DNA of 64,000 bases, from contig NC_081145.1 in the NCBI RefSeq assembly GCF_958295425.1, positions 28,267,124 to 28,331,123 of the forward strand. Reading direction: 5' to 3'. Positions 35,401 to 48,656 of the stretch are shown here, in pieces; within the stretch, counting starts at the first letter, position 1; each line of letters begins with the position of its first letter. The notes beneath the pieces were generated by a model. That model was not told where the DNA came from. It was given only the letters and a program-made list of their open reading frames with translations, and made no database searches. A program made the position numbers and the translations under genes. This DNA is from Solea solea (lineage: Eukaryota; Chordata; Actinopteri; Pleuronectiformes; Soleidae).

Positions 35401-38400
35401 CCTATGACTTTTTTGTCTCATTTTGGACGACATACTAAACTATGACAATTTTGTCTCATTTTGGACGCAATACTATACTATGACTTTTTTGTCTCATTTT
35501 GGACGACATACTAACCTATGACGTTTTTGTCTCATTTTGGACGACATACTATTCTTTGACTTTTTTGTCACATTTTGGACGACATACTAACCTATGACGT
35601 TTTTGTCTCATTTTGGACGACATACTATACTATGACTTTTTTGTCTCATTTTGGACGACATACTAAACTATGACAATTTTGTCTCATTTTGGACGACATA
35701 CTATACTATGACTTTTTTGTCTCATTTTGGACGACACACTATACGATGACTTTTTTGTCTCATTTTGGACGACATACTAAACTATGACTTTTTTGTCTTA
35801 TTTTGGATGACATACAATACTATGACTTTTTTGTCTCATTTTGGACGACATACAATACTATGACTTTTTTGTCACATTTTGGACGACGTACTAACCTTTG
35901 ACATTTTTGTCTCATTTTGGACGACATACTATACTATGACTTTTTTGTCACATTTTGGACGACATACTAACCTATGACTTTTTTGTCTCATTTTGGACGA
36001 CATACTATACTATGACTTTTTAGTCTCATTTTGGACGACATACAATACTATGACAATTTTGTCTCATTTTGGACGAAATACTATACTATGACTTTTTTGT
36101 CACATTTTGGACGACATACTAACCTATGACTTTTTTGTCTCATTTTGGACGACATACTAAACTATGACAATTTTGTCTCATTTTGGACGCAATACTATAC
36201 TATGACTTTTTTGTCTCATTTTGGACGACATACTAACCTATGACGTTTTTGTCTCATTTTGGACGACATACTATTCTTTGACTTTTTTGTCACATTTTGG
36301 ACGACATACAAACCTATGACGTTTTTGTCTCATTTTGGACGACATACTATACTATGACTTTTTTGTCTCATTTTGGACGACATACTAAACTATGACAATT
36401 TTGTCTCATTTTGGACGACATACTATACTATGACTTTTTTGTCTCATTTTGGACGACATACTATACTATGACTTTTTAGTCTCATTTTGGACGACATACA
36501 ATACTATGACTTTTTTGTCACATTTTGGACGACATACTAACCTATGACTTTTTTGTCTCATTTTGGACGACATACTATACTATGACTTTTTTGTCTCATT
36601 TTGGACGACATACTAACCTATGACTTTTTTGTCTCATTTTGGACGACATACTAACCTATGACTTTTTTGTCTCATTTTGGACGACATACTATACTATGAC
36701 TTTTTTGTCTCATTTTGGACGACATACTAACCTATGACTTTTTTGTCTCATTTTGGACGACATACTATACTATTACTTTTTTGTCTCATTTTGGACGACA
36801 TACTAAACTATGACTTTTTTGTCTCATTTTGGACGACATACTAACCTATGACTTTTTTGTCTCATTTTGGACGGCATACTATACTATGACTTTTTTGTCT
36901 CATTTTGGACGACATACTAAACTATGACTTTTTTGTCTCATTTTGGACGGCATACTATACTATGACTTTTTTGTCTCATTTTGGACGACATACTAAACTA
37001 TGACTTTTTTGTCTCGTTTTGGACGACATACTGTACTATGACTTTTTTGTTTCATTTTGGACGACATACTATACTAAGACTTTTTTGTCACATTTTGGAC
37101 GACATACTATACTAAGACTTTTTTGTCACATTTTGGATGACATACTAACCTATGACTTTTTTGTCTCATTTTTCGACGACATACTATACTATGACTTTTT
37201 AGTCACATTTTGGACACCATACTATACTATGACTTTTTTGTCTCATTTTGGACGACATACTATACTATGACTTTTTTGTCTCATTTTGGACGGCATACTA
37301 TACTATGACTTTTTTGTCTCATTTTGGACGACATACTAAACTATGACTTTTTTGTCTCGTTTTGGACGACATACTGTACTATGACTTTTTTGTCTCATTT
37401 TGGACGACATACTATACTAAGACTTTTTTGTCACATTTTGGACGACATACTATACTAAGACTTTTTTGTCACATTTTGGATGACATACTAACCTATGACT
37501 TTTTTGTCTCATTTTTCGACGACATACTATACTATGACTTTTTAGTCACATTTTGGACACCATACTATACTATGACTTTTTTGTCTCATTTTGGACGACA
37601 TACTATACTATGACTTTTTTGTCTCATTTTGGACGGCATACTATACTATGACTTTTTTGTCTCATTTTGGACGACATATTAAACTATGACTTTTTTGTCT
37701 TATTTTGGATGACATACAATACTATGACTTTTTTGTCTCATTTTGGACGACATACAATACTATGACTTTTTTGTCACATTTTGGACGACGTACTAACCTT
37801 TGACATTTTTGTCTCATTTTGGACGACATACTAACCTATGACTTTTTTGTCTCGTTTTGGACGACATACTGTACTATGACTTTTTTGTCTCATTTTGGAC
37901 GACATACTATACTATGACATTTTTGTCTCATTTTGGACGACATACTATACTATGACTTTTTTGTCACATTTTGGACGACATACTAACCTATGACTTTTTT
38001 GTCTCATTTTGGACGACATACTATACTATGACTTTTTAGTCTCATTTTGGACGACATACAATACTATGACAATTTTGTCTCATTTTGGACGACATACTAT
38101 ACTATGACTTTTTTGTCACATTTTGGACGACATACTAACCTATGACTTTTTTGTCTCATTTTGGACGACATACTAAACTATGACAATTTTGTCTCATTTT
38201 GGACGCAATACTATACTATGACTTTTTTGTCTCATTTTGGACGACATACTAACCTATGACTTTTTTGTCTCATTTTGGACGGCATACTATACTATGACTT
38301 TTTTGTCTCATTTTGGACGACATATTAAACTATGACTTTTTTGTCTTATTTTGGATGACATACAATACTATGACTTTTTTGTCTCATTTTGGACGACATA

Positions 38401-41400
38401 CAATACTATGACTTTTTTGTCACATTTTGGACGACGTACTAACCTTTGACATTTTTGTCTCATTTTGGACGACATACTAACCTATGACTTTTTTGTCTCG
38501 TTTTGGACGACATACTGTACTATGACTTTTTTGTCTCATTTTGGACGACATACTATACTATGACATTTTTGTCTCATTTTGGACGACATACTATACTATG
38601 ACTTTTTTGTCACATTTTGGACGACATACTAACCTATGACTTTTTTGTCTCATTTTGGACGACATACTATACTATGACTTTTTAGTCTCATTTTGGACGA
38701 CATACAATACTATGACAATTTTGTCTCATTTTGGACGACATACTATACTATGACTTTTTTGTCTCATTTTGGACGACATACTATACTATGACTTTTTTGT
38801 CTCATTTTGGACGGCATACTATACTATGACTTTTTTGTCTCATTTTGGACGACATACTAAACTATGACTTTTTTGTCTCGTTTTGGACGACATACTGTAC
38901 TATGACTTTTTTGTCTCATTTTGGACGACATACTATACTAAGACTTTTTTGTCACATTTTGGACGACATACTATACTAAGACTTTTTTGTCACATTTTGG
39001 ATGACATACTAACCTATGACTTTTTTGTCTCATTTTTCGACGACATACTATACTATGACTTTTTAGTCACATTTTGGACACCATACTATACTATGACTTT
39101 TTTGTCTCATTTTGGACGACATACTATACTATGACTTTTTTGTCTCATTTTGGACGGCATACTATACTATGACTTTTTTGTCTCATTTTGGACGACATAT
39201 TAAACTATGACTTTTTTGTCTTATTTTGGATGACATACAATACTATGACTTTTTTGTCTCATTTTGGACGACATACAATACTATGACTTTTTTGTCACAT
39301 TTTGGACGACGTACTAACCTTTGACATTTTTGTCTCATTTTGGACGACATACTAACCTATGACTTTTTTGTCTCGTTTTGGACGACATACTGTACTATGA
39401 CTTTTTTGTCTCATTTTGGACGACATACTATACTATGACATTTTTGTCTCATTTTGGACGACATACTATACTATGACTTTTTTGTCACATTTTGGACGAC
39501 ATACTAACCTATGACTTTTTTGTCTCATTTTGGACGACATACTATACTATGACTTTTTAGTCTCATTTTGGACGACATACAATACTATGACAATTTTGTC
39601 TCATTTTGGACGACATACTATACTATGACTTTTTTGTCACATTTTGGACGACATACTAACCTATGACTTTTTTGTCTCATTTTGGACGACATACTAAACT
39701 ATGACAATTTTGTCTCATTTTGGACGCAATACTATACTATGACTTTTTTGTCTCATTTTGGACGACATACTAACCTATGACTTTTTTGTCTCATTTTGGA
39801 CGGCATACTATACTATGACTTTTTTGTCTCATTTTGGACGACATATTAAACTATGACTTTTTTGTCTTATTTTGGATGACATACAATACTATGACTTTTT
39901 TGTCTCATTTTGGACGACATACAATACTATGACTTTTTTGTCACATTTTGGACGACGTACTAACCTTTGACATTTTTGTCTCATTTTGGACGACATACTA
40001 ACCTATGACTTTTTTGTCTCGTTTTGGACGACATACTGTACTATGACTTTTTTGTCTCATTTTGGACGACATACTATACTATGACATTTTTGTCTCATTT
40101 TGGACGACATACTATACTATGACTTTTTTGTCACATTTTGGACGACATACTAACCTATGACTTTTTTGTCTCATTTTGGACGACATACTATACTATGACT
40201 TTTTAGTCTCATTTTGGACGACATACAATACTATGACAATTTTGTCTCATTTTGGACGACATACTATACTATGACTTTTTTGTCACATTTTGGACGACAT
40301 ACTAACCTATGACTTTTTTGTCTCATTTTGGACGACATACTAAACTATGACAATTTTGTCTCATTTTGGACGCAATACTATACTATGACTTTTTTGTCTC
40401 ATTTTGGACGACATACTAACCTATGACGTTTTTGTCTCATTTTGGACGACATACTATTCTTTGACTTTTTTGTCACATTTTGGACGACATACTAACCTAT
40501 GACGTTTTTGTCTCATTTTGGACGACATACTATACTATGACTTTTTTGTCTCATTTTGGACGACATACTAAACTATGACAATTTTGTCTCATTTTGGACG
40601 ACATACTATACTATGACTTTTTTGTCTCATTTTGGACGACACACTATACGATGACTTTTTTGTCTCATTTTGGACGACATACTAAACTATGACTTTTTTG
40701 TCTTATTTTGGATGACATACTATACTATGACTTTTTTGTCTCATTTTGGACGACATACTAACCTATGACTTTTTTGTCTCATTTTGGACGACATACTAAC
40801 CTATGACTTTTTTGTCTCATTTTGGACGACATACTATACTATGACTTTTTTGTCTCATTTTGGACGACATACTAACCTATGACTTTTTTGTCTCATTTTG
40901 GACGACATACTATACTATTACTTTTTTGTCTCATTTTGGACGACATACTAAACTATGACTTTTTTGTCTCATTTTGGACGACATACTAACCTATGACTTT
41001 TTTGTCTCATTTTGGACGGCATACTATACTATGACTTTTTTGTCTCATTTTGGACGACATACTAAACTATGACTTTTTTGTCTCATTTTGGACGGCATAC
41101 TATACTATGACTTTTTTGTCTCATTTTGGACGACATACTAAACTATGACTTTTTTGTCTCGTTTTGGACGACATACTGTACTATGACTTTTTTGTTTTAT
41201 TTTGGACGACATACTATACTAAGACTTTTTTGTCACATTTTGGACGACATACTATACTAAGACTTTTTTGTCACATTTTGGATGACATACTAACCTATGA
41301 CTTTTTTGTCTCATTTTTCGACGACATACTATACTATGACTTTTTAGTCACATTTTGGACACCATACTATACTATGACTTTTTTGTCTCATTTTGGACGA

Positions 41401-44400
41401 CATACTATACTATGACTTTTTTGTCTCATTTTGGACGGCATACTATACTATGACTTTTTTGTCTCATTTTGGACGACATATTAAACTATGACTTTTTTGT
41501 CTTATTTTGGATGACATACAATACTATGACTTTTTTGTCTCATTTTGGACGACATACAATACTATGACTTTTTTGTCACATTTTGGACGACGTACTAACC
41601 TTTGACATTTTTGTCTCATTTTGGACGACATACTAACCTATGACTTTTTTGTCTCGTTTTGGACGACATACTGTACTATGACTTTTTTGTCTCATTTTGG
41701 ACGACATACTATACTATGACTTTTTAGTCTCATTTTGGACGACATACAATACTATGACAATTTTGTCTCATTTTGGACGGCATACTATACTATGACTTTT
41801 TTGTCTCATTTTGGACGACATACTAAACTATGACTTTTTTGTCTCGTTTTGGACGACATACTGTACTATGACTTTTTTGTTTCATTTTGGACGACATACT
41901 ATACTAAGACTTTTTTGTCACATTTTGGACGACATACTATACTAAGACTTTTTTGTCACATTTTGGATGACATACTAACCTATGACTTTTTTGTCTCATT
42001 TTTCGACGACATACTATACTATGACTTTTTAGTCACATTTTGGACACCATACTATACTATGACTTTTTTGTCTCATTTTGGACGACATACTATACTATGA
42101 CTTTTTTGTCTCATTTTGGACGGCATACTATACTATGACTTTTTTGTCTCATTTTGGACGACATATTAAACTATGACTTTTTTGTCTTATTTTGGATGAC
42201 ATACAATACTATGACTTTTTTGTCTCATTTTGGACGACATACAATACTATGACTTTTTTGTCACATTTTGGACGACGTACTAACCTTTGACATTTTTGTC
42301 TCATTTTGGACGACATACTAACCTATGACTTTTTTGTCTCGTTTTGGACGACATACTGTACTATGACTTTTTTGTCTCATTTTGGACGACATACTATACT
42401 ATGACTTTTTAGTCTCATTTTGGACGACATACAATACTATGACAATTTTGTCTCATTTTGGACGGCATACTATACTATGACTTTTTTGTCTCATTTTGGA
42501 CGACATACTAAACTATGACTTTTTTGTCTCGTTTTGGACGACATACTGTACTATGACTTTTTTGTTTCATTTTGGACGACATACTATACTAAGACTTTTT
42601 TGTCACATTTTGGACGACATACTATACTAAGACTTTTTTGTCACATTTTGGATGACATACTAACCTATGACTTTTTTGTCTCATTTTTCGACGACATACT
42701 ATACTATGACTTTTTAGTCACATTTTGGACACCATACTATACTATGACTTTTTTGTCTCATTTTGGACGACATACTATACTATGACTTTTTTGTCTCATT
42801 TTGGACGGCATACTATACTATGACTTTTTTGTCTCATTTTGGACGACATATTAAACTATGACTTTTTTGTCTTATTTTGGATGACATACAATACTATGAC
42901 TTTTTTGTCTCATTTTGGACGACATACAATACTATGACTTTTTTGTCACATTTTGGACGACGTACTAACCTTTGACATTTTTGTCTCATTTTGGACGACA
43001 TACTAACCTATGACTTTTTTGTCTCGTTTTGGACGACATACTGTACTATGACTTTTTTGTCTCATTTTGGACGACATACTATACTATGACATTTTTGTCT
43101 CATTTTGGACGACATACTATACTATGACTTTTTTGTCACATTTTGGACGACATACTAACCTATGACTTTTTTGTCTCATTTTGGACGACATACTATACTA
43201 TGACTTTTTAGTCTCATTTTGGACGACATACAATACTATGACAATTTTGTCTCATTTTGGACGACATACTATACTATGACTTTTTTGTCACATTTTGGAC
43301 GACATACTAACCTATGACTTTTTTGTCTCATTTTGGACGACATACTAAACTATGACAATTTTGTCTCATTTTGGACGCAATACTATACTATGACTTTTTT
43401 GTCTCATTTTGGACGACATACTAACCTATGACGTTTTTGTCTCATTTTGGACGACATACTATTCTTTGACTTTTTTGTCACATTTTGGACGACATACTAA
43501 CCTATGACGTTTTTGTCTCATTTTGGACGACATACAATACTATGACGTTTTTGTCTCATTTTGGACGACATACTATTCTTTGACTTTTTTGTCACATTTT
43601 GGACGACATACTAACCTATGACGTTTTTGTCTCATTTTGGACGACATACTATACTATGACTTTTTTGTCTCATTTTGGACGACATACTAAACTATGACAA
43701 TTTTGTCTCATTTTGGACGACATACTATACTATGACTTTTTTGTCTCATTTTGGACGACACACTATACGATGACTTTTTTGTCTCATTTTGGACGACATA
43801 CTAAACTATGACTTTTTTGTCTTATTTTGGATGACATACAATACTATGACTTTTTTGTCTCATTTTGGACGACATACAATACTATGACTTTTTTGTCACA
43901 TTTTGGACGACGTACTAACCTATGACTTTTTTGTCTCATTTTGGACGACATACTATACTATGACTTTTTAGTCTCATTTTGGACGACATACAATACTATG
44001 ACAATTTTGTCTCATTTTGGACGACATACTATACTATGACTTTTTTGTTTCATTTTGGACGACATACTAACCTATGACTTTTTTGTCTCATTTTGGACGA
44101 CATACTAAACTATGACAATTTTGTCTCATTTTGGACGCAATACTATACTATGACTTTTTTGTCTCATTTTGGACGACATACTAACCTATGACGTTTTTGT
44201 CTCATTTTGGACGACATACTATTCTTTGACTTTTTTGTCACATTTTGGACGACATACTAACCTATGACGTTTTTGTCTCATTTTGGACGACATACTATAC
44301 TATGACTTTTTTGTCTCATTTTGGACGACATACTAAACTATGACAATTTTGTCTCATTTTGGACGACATACTATACTATGACTTTTTTGTCTCATTTTGG

Positions 44401-45771
44401 ACGACATACTATACTATGACTTTTTAGTCTCATTTTGGACGACATACAATACTATGACTTTTTTGTCACATTTTGGACGACATACTAACCTATGACATTT
44501 TAGTCTCATTTTGGACGACATACTAAACTATGACAATTTTGTCTCATTTTGGACGCAATACTATACTATGACTTTTTTGTCTCATTTTGGACGACATACT
44601 AACCTATGACGTTTTAGTCTCATTTTGGACGACATACAATACTATGACTTTTTATTCTCATTTTGGACGACATACAATACTATGACAATTTTGTCACATT
44701 TTGGACGACATACAATACTATGACTTTTTTGTCACAGTTTGGACGACGTACTAACCTATGACGTTTTTGTCTCATTTTGGACGACATACTATACTATGAC
44801 TTTTTTGTCACATTTTGGACGACATACTAACCTATGACTTTTTTGTCTCATTTTGGACGACATACTAAACTATGAGGGCCACACGGTGGTGTAGTGGTTA
44901 GCACTCTCGCCTTGCAGCGAGAAGACCCGGGTTCGAGCCCCGGTTGGAACAAGGGCCTTTCTGCATGGAGTTTGCATGTTCTCCCCGTGTGTGCGTGGGT
45001 TCTCTCCGGGTACTCCGGCTTCCTCCCACAGTCCAAAAACATGCAATGTGGGGATAGGTAAATTGGACACTCCAAATTGACCATAGGAGTGAGTGTGAGA
45101 GTGAATGGTTGTTTGTCTCTATCTGTGTGTGGCCCTGCGATGGACTGGCGAACTGTCCAGGGTGTACCCCGCCTATCGCCCGATGTAGCTGAGATTGGCA
45201 CAGCACCCCCCGCGACCCTCTGGCAGAGGATAAAGCGGTAGATGATGACTGACTGACTAAACTATGACAATTTTGTCTCATTTTGGACGCGATACTATAC
45301 TATGACTTTTTTGTCTCATTTTGGACGACATACTAACCTATGACTTTTTAGTCTCATTTTGGACGACATACAATACTATGACAATTTTGTCTCATTTTGG
45401 ACGACAAACTATACTATGACTTTTTAGTCACATTTTGGACGACATACTAACCTATGACTTTTTTGTCTCATTTTGGATGACATACTATACTATGACTTTT
45501 TAGTCTCATTTTGGACGACATACTATACTATGACAATTTTGTCTCATTTTGGACGACATACTATACTATGACAATTTTGTCTCATTTTGGACGACATAAT
45601 ATACTATGAAAATTTTGTCTCATTTTGGACGACATACAATACTATGACTTTTTTGTCACAGTTTGGACGACATACTAACCTATGACGTTTTTGTCTCATT
45701 TTGGACGACATACTATACTATGACTTTTTTGTCACATTTTGGACGACATACTAACCTATGACTTTTTTGTT
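32471..45771 (+). repeat. 38-bp satellite array, forward arm (13.3 kb)
   Basis: Tandem 38-bp monomers contain GGACGACATACTATACTATG followed by ACTTTTTTGTCTCATTTT. Variants differ at fixed positions: ACTAACC, ACTAAAC or ACTATAC; GACAATTTTG or GACGTTTTTG; GTCAC or GTCTC. A 39-bp monomer with TTTTTCGACG marks repeated blocks. Identical 252-nt stretches start at 32990, 37019, 37362, 38883, 41164, 41849 and 42534 (a near-identical one at 41164), spaced by 38n+1. The matching 83-codon open frames are by-products, not genes. Confidence 0.98.
44876..45255 (+). mobile_element. tRNA-derived SINE inserted in the satellite
   Basis: The 380-bp insert begins GGGCCACACGGTGGTGTAGT, with box-A-like TGGTGTAGTGGTTAGCAC and box-B-like GGGTTCGAGCCCC. 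It continues with the fish-typical GTTTGCATGTTCTCCCCGTG and ends in a GATGACTGACTG tail. The 12-bp satellite sequence ACTAAACTATGA flanks it on both sides (44864-44875 and 45256-45267). It is a retroposed element, not a functional tRNA gene. Confidence 0.85.
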
Positions 45772-47347
45772 AGTATGTCGTCCAAAATGTGACAAAAAAG
45801 TCATAGTATAGTATGTCGTCCAAAATGAGACTAAAATGTCATAGGTTAGTATGTCGTCCAAAATGTGACAAAAAAGTCATAGTATAGTATTGCGTCCAAA
45901 ATGAGACAAAATTGTCATAGGTTAGTATGTCGTCCAAAATGTGACAAAAAAGTCATAGGTTAGTATGTCGTCCAAAATGTGACAAAAAAGTCATAGTATA
46001 GTATGTCGTCCAAAATGAGACAAAAAAGTCATAGGTTAGTATGTCGTCCAAAATGTGACAAAAAAGTCATACTATAGTATGTCGTCCAAAATGAGACAAA
46101 ATTGTCATAGTTTAGTATGTCGTCCAAAATGAGACCAAAAAGTCATAGGTTAGTATGTCGTCCAAAATGTGACAAAAAAGTCATAGTATAGTATGTCGTC
46201 CAAAATGAGACAAAAATGTCATAGGTTAGTATGTCGTCCAAAATGTGACAAAAAAGTCATAGTATAGTATGTCGTCCAAAATGAGACAAAATTGTCATAG
46301 TATTGTATGTCGTCCAAAATGAGAATAAAAAGTCATAGTATTGTATGTCGTCCAAAATGAGACTAAAAAGTCATGTGACAAAAAAGTCTTAGTATAGTAT
46401 GTCGTCCAAAATGAGACAAAAAAGTCATAGCATAGTATGTCGTCCAAAATGAGACAAAATTGTCATAGTATAGTATGTCGTCCAAAATGAGACTAAAAAG
46501 TCATAGTATAGTATGTCGTCCAAAATGAGACAAAATTGTCATAGGTTAGTATGTCGTCCAAAATGTGACTAAGAAGTCATAGTATAGTATGTCGTCCAAA
46601 ATGAGACAAAATTGTCATAGTATTGTATGTCGTCCAAAATGAGACAAAAAAGTCATAGTATAGTATGTCGTCCAAAATGAGACAAAAAAGTCATAGGTTA
46701 GTATGTCGTCCAAAATGTGACTAAAAAGTCATAGTATAGTTTGTCGTCCAAAATGAGACAAAAAAGTCGTAGTTTAGTATGTCGTCCAAAATGAGACAAA
46801 AACGTCATAGGTTAGTATGTCGTCCAAAATGAGACAAAAACGTCATAGTATAGTATGTCCTCCAAAATGAGACAAAATTGTCATAGGTTAGTATGTCGTC
46901 CAAAATGAGACTAAAAAGTCATAGTATAGTATGTCGTCTAAAATGAGACAAAAACGTCATAGGTTAGTATGTCGTCCAAAATGTTACAAAAAAGTCATAG
47001 TATAGTATGTCGTCCAAAATGTGACAAAAAAGTCATAGTATAGTATTGCGTCCAAAATGAGACTAAAAAGTCATAGTATAGTATGTCGTCCAAAATGAGA
47101 CAAAAATGTCATAGGTTAGTATGTCGTCCAAAATGTGACAAAAAAGTCATAGTATAGTATGTCGTCCAAAATGTGACAAAAAAGTCGTAGTTCAGTATGT
47201 CGTCCAAAATGTGACGAAAAAGTCATAGTATAGTATGTCGTCCAAAATGAGACAAAAATGTCATAGGTTAGTATGTCGTCCAAAATGTGACAAAAAAGTC
47301 ATAGTATAATATGTCGTCCAAAATGAGACAAAAATGTCATAGGTTAG
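45772..47347 (-). repeat. 38-bp satellite array, inverted arm (1.6 kb)
   Basis: From about 45770 the monomers appear in reverse orientation (AGTATGTCGTCCAAAATGAG then ACAAAAAAGTCATAG). Variant types match those of the forward arm, including TTGCGTCC and AAAACGTC. Confidence 0.97.
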
Positions 47348-47440
47348 TTAACTATACTATGACTTTTTGTCACATTTTGGACGACATACTAAACTATGAC
47401 TTTTTGGTGACTTCTTGGACGACGTACTAAACTAAGCATG
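47348..47440 (+). repeat. Terminal forward-oriented satellite monomers
   Basis: At about 47346 orientation switches back through the palindromic AGTTAACT. Two or three diverged forward monomers follow and the array ends near 47440. Confidence 0.9.
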
Positions 47441-47541
47441 AAGAACATGTGTCGCAGTAAAAGTACGTCATTTATTCAGGAAATACAGTGGAGTCAAGTA
47501 AAAGCTGACAGAACTATAATTACATTCCAAAGTATAATAAC

Positions 47542-47547
47542 TTTATT
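47542..47547 (-). terminator. prr5l: Candidate poly(A) signal of prr5l
   Basis: AATAAA on the minus strand lies about 740 nt after the stop codon and before the 38-bp satellite. Another AATAAA complement lies near 47470. Position and context are reasonable, but no transcript evidence is available. Confidence 0.4.
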
Positions 47548-47788
47548 GCATTACATCATTGCTTAAAAGTCACTTTTCATACATACATAGTGATGTGTGA
47601 GTATGATGAATCATCTTCTTAAGACTCACTGTCACTGAAGACACGAGGGAAAAAAACGGGTTTTAGCCATTGAACAAAAGACTCGCCTCATAAAATCTAT
47701 AATTAAATCAAGTCCACAATATGTGCGTGACTTTATGTCAGTTTTAGATGGACATTTCTGGCTGAAAGATGCAGTTTGTGCAGCTTTG

Positions 47789-47845
47789 TAAACCGCTCAC
47801 TCTCCCACACCAGTTAGTCCATCGAGAAAATCAGTGATTTTAACA
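47789..47845 (+). mobile_element. Long-TIR element family, terminus only
   Basis: AACCGCTCACTCTCCCACAC followed by GAGAAAATCAGTGATTTTAA; the remainder is lost. Confidence 0.65.
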
Positions 47846-47899
47846 TCAAGAGAACACAGGATCCACCGAGTGGAACGGTTCGGTTCAGTACAGTACATA

Positions 47900-48240
47900 T
47901 TTTTTGCATTTCCTTTAGGAATAGGACCAAAATAACCAGCCCCAACCATGTCACATGTTTGGTGTTGCCGCACTGGTACCATGGCCTCAACAGGAAGTCG
48001 GCCATTTTGAATTGGACGTCCATCTGGGCGATTGAAATGAATGAACTTGTCTGAGCACGATAATCGTACCAACATATAAAAACGTGTCAACTTGTACTGG
48101 ACACATCAAAGTTATCCTAAGAATCAAAAGGGCGAATTTCAACCATTCGCCACCAAACAGGAAGTGCCCTGTAACTTTGGCGTACATTCACACATCTGTA
48201 CGAAACAGGAGAGACAATGCTGCTCGCAGCTTTAACGCAA
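47900..48240. repeat. Dispersed fish repeat with ACAGGAAGTCGGCCATTTTG
   Basis: The block CAACAGGAAGTCGGCCATTT TGAATT at 47988-48013 is repeated exactly at 62378-62403 in the same orientation. The surrounding sequence is only loosely similar, as in an old interspersed element. Confidence 0.55.
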
Positions 48241-48288
48241 GTTGAGTCTCATTCTCCACATGTCTTTTGTCCCACTGATCCACAAGAG

Positions 48289-48656
48289 CTAGCTGTTAGG
48301 AAGGTCCATAGCTCCGCCCCTTGGAGACTCCACCATGTCTGGTTGGCTGGAGAAAGGCCTGGGACTCACTGGCCTGCCCCCGACCAAATACACCAAACCC
48401 CCCTCCCCGCCTTTCACCTCGACGTCCCCGTCGGTCCCTGCATGCATCCTGCCGGACACCGACAGCAAGCGCACGTCGGAGTGGGCGTTGGCCACTGTGT
48501 GGCGCCGCACGCCTCCAACCTTCTCCAGGTAGGCCTCACCCTCCTGCTCCACGAGCGGAGCTAGAGACGAAGAGTCGCAGGAGCCGTGGTGCTGAGTGAC
48601 GGTGATCTCTGGCTGGTTGCCTAGCAACGACCCTGACGACCGCAGATGTCGGGAGT
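48289..48656 (-). CDS. prr5l: prr5l coding exon 8 and stop (aa 223-344)
   Basis: After CCTCCTCCAG the frame reads [20 protein letters not shown] and keeps [20 protein letters not shown], then [20 protein letters not shown]. It stops at TAG 48289-48291 after MDLPNS. The human tail carries the same conserved block. It is separated from exon 7 by a 4.55 kb intron. Confidence 0.94.

Larger units (their letters stand above)
47441..48288. other. Region between satellite and prr5l stop codon; prr5l 3' UTR candidate
   Basis: Contains minus-strand AATAAA candidates, a long-TIR terminus and a dispersed repeat ending AACAGGAAGTCGGCCATTTT. No protein-coding block recognised. Confidence 0.5.

Noticed and set aside
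32990..42785. Seven near-identical 83-codon open frames (MDDILYYDFF...)
   Set aside because: They are translations of the 38-bp satellite. They recur only because a block was duplicated, and they have no codon bias, promoter or homolog that I recognise.
44880..44960. tRNA gene suggested by A- and B-box sequences
   Set aside because: It lies at the head of a 380-bp element flanked by target duplications. It is a SINE promoter, not a tRNA gene.
44848..45281. Minus-strand open frames of about 117-127 codons
   Set aside because: They read the SINE insertion; such frames appear wherever this element occurs in fish genomes.
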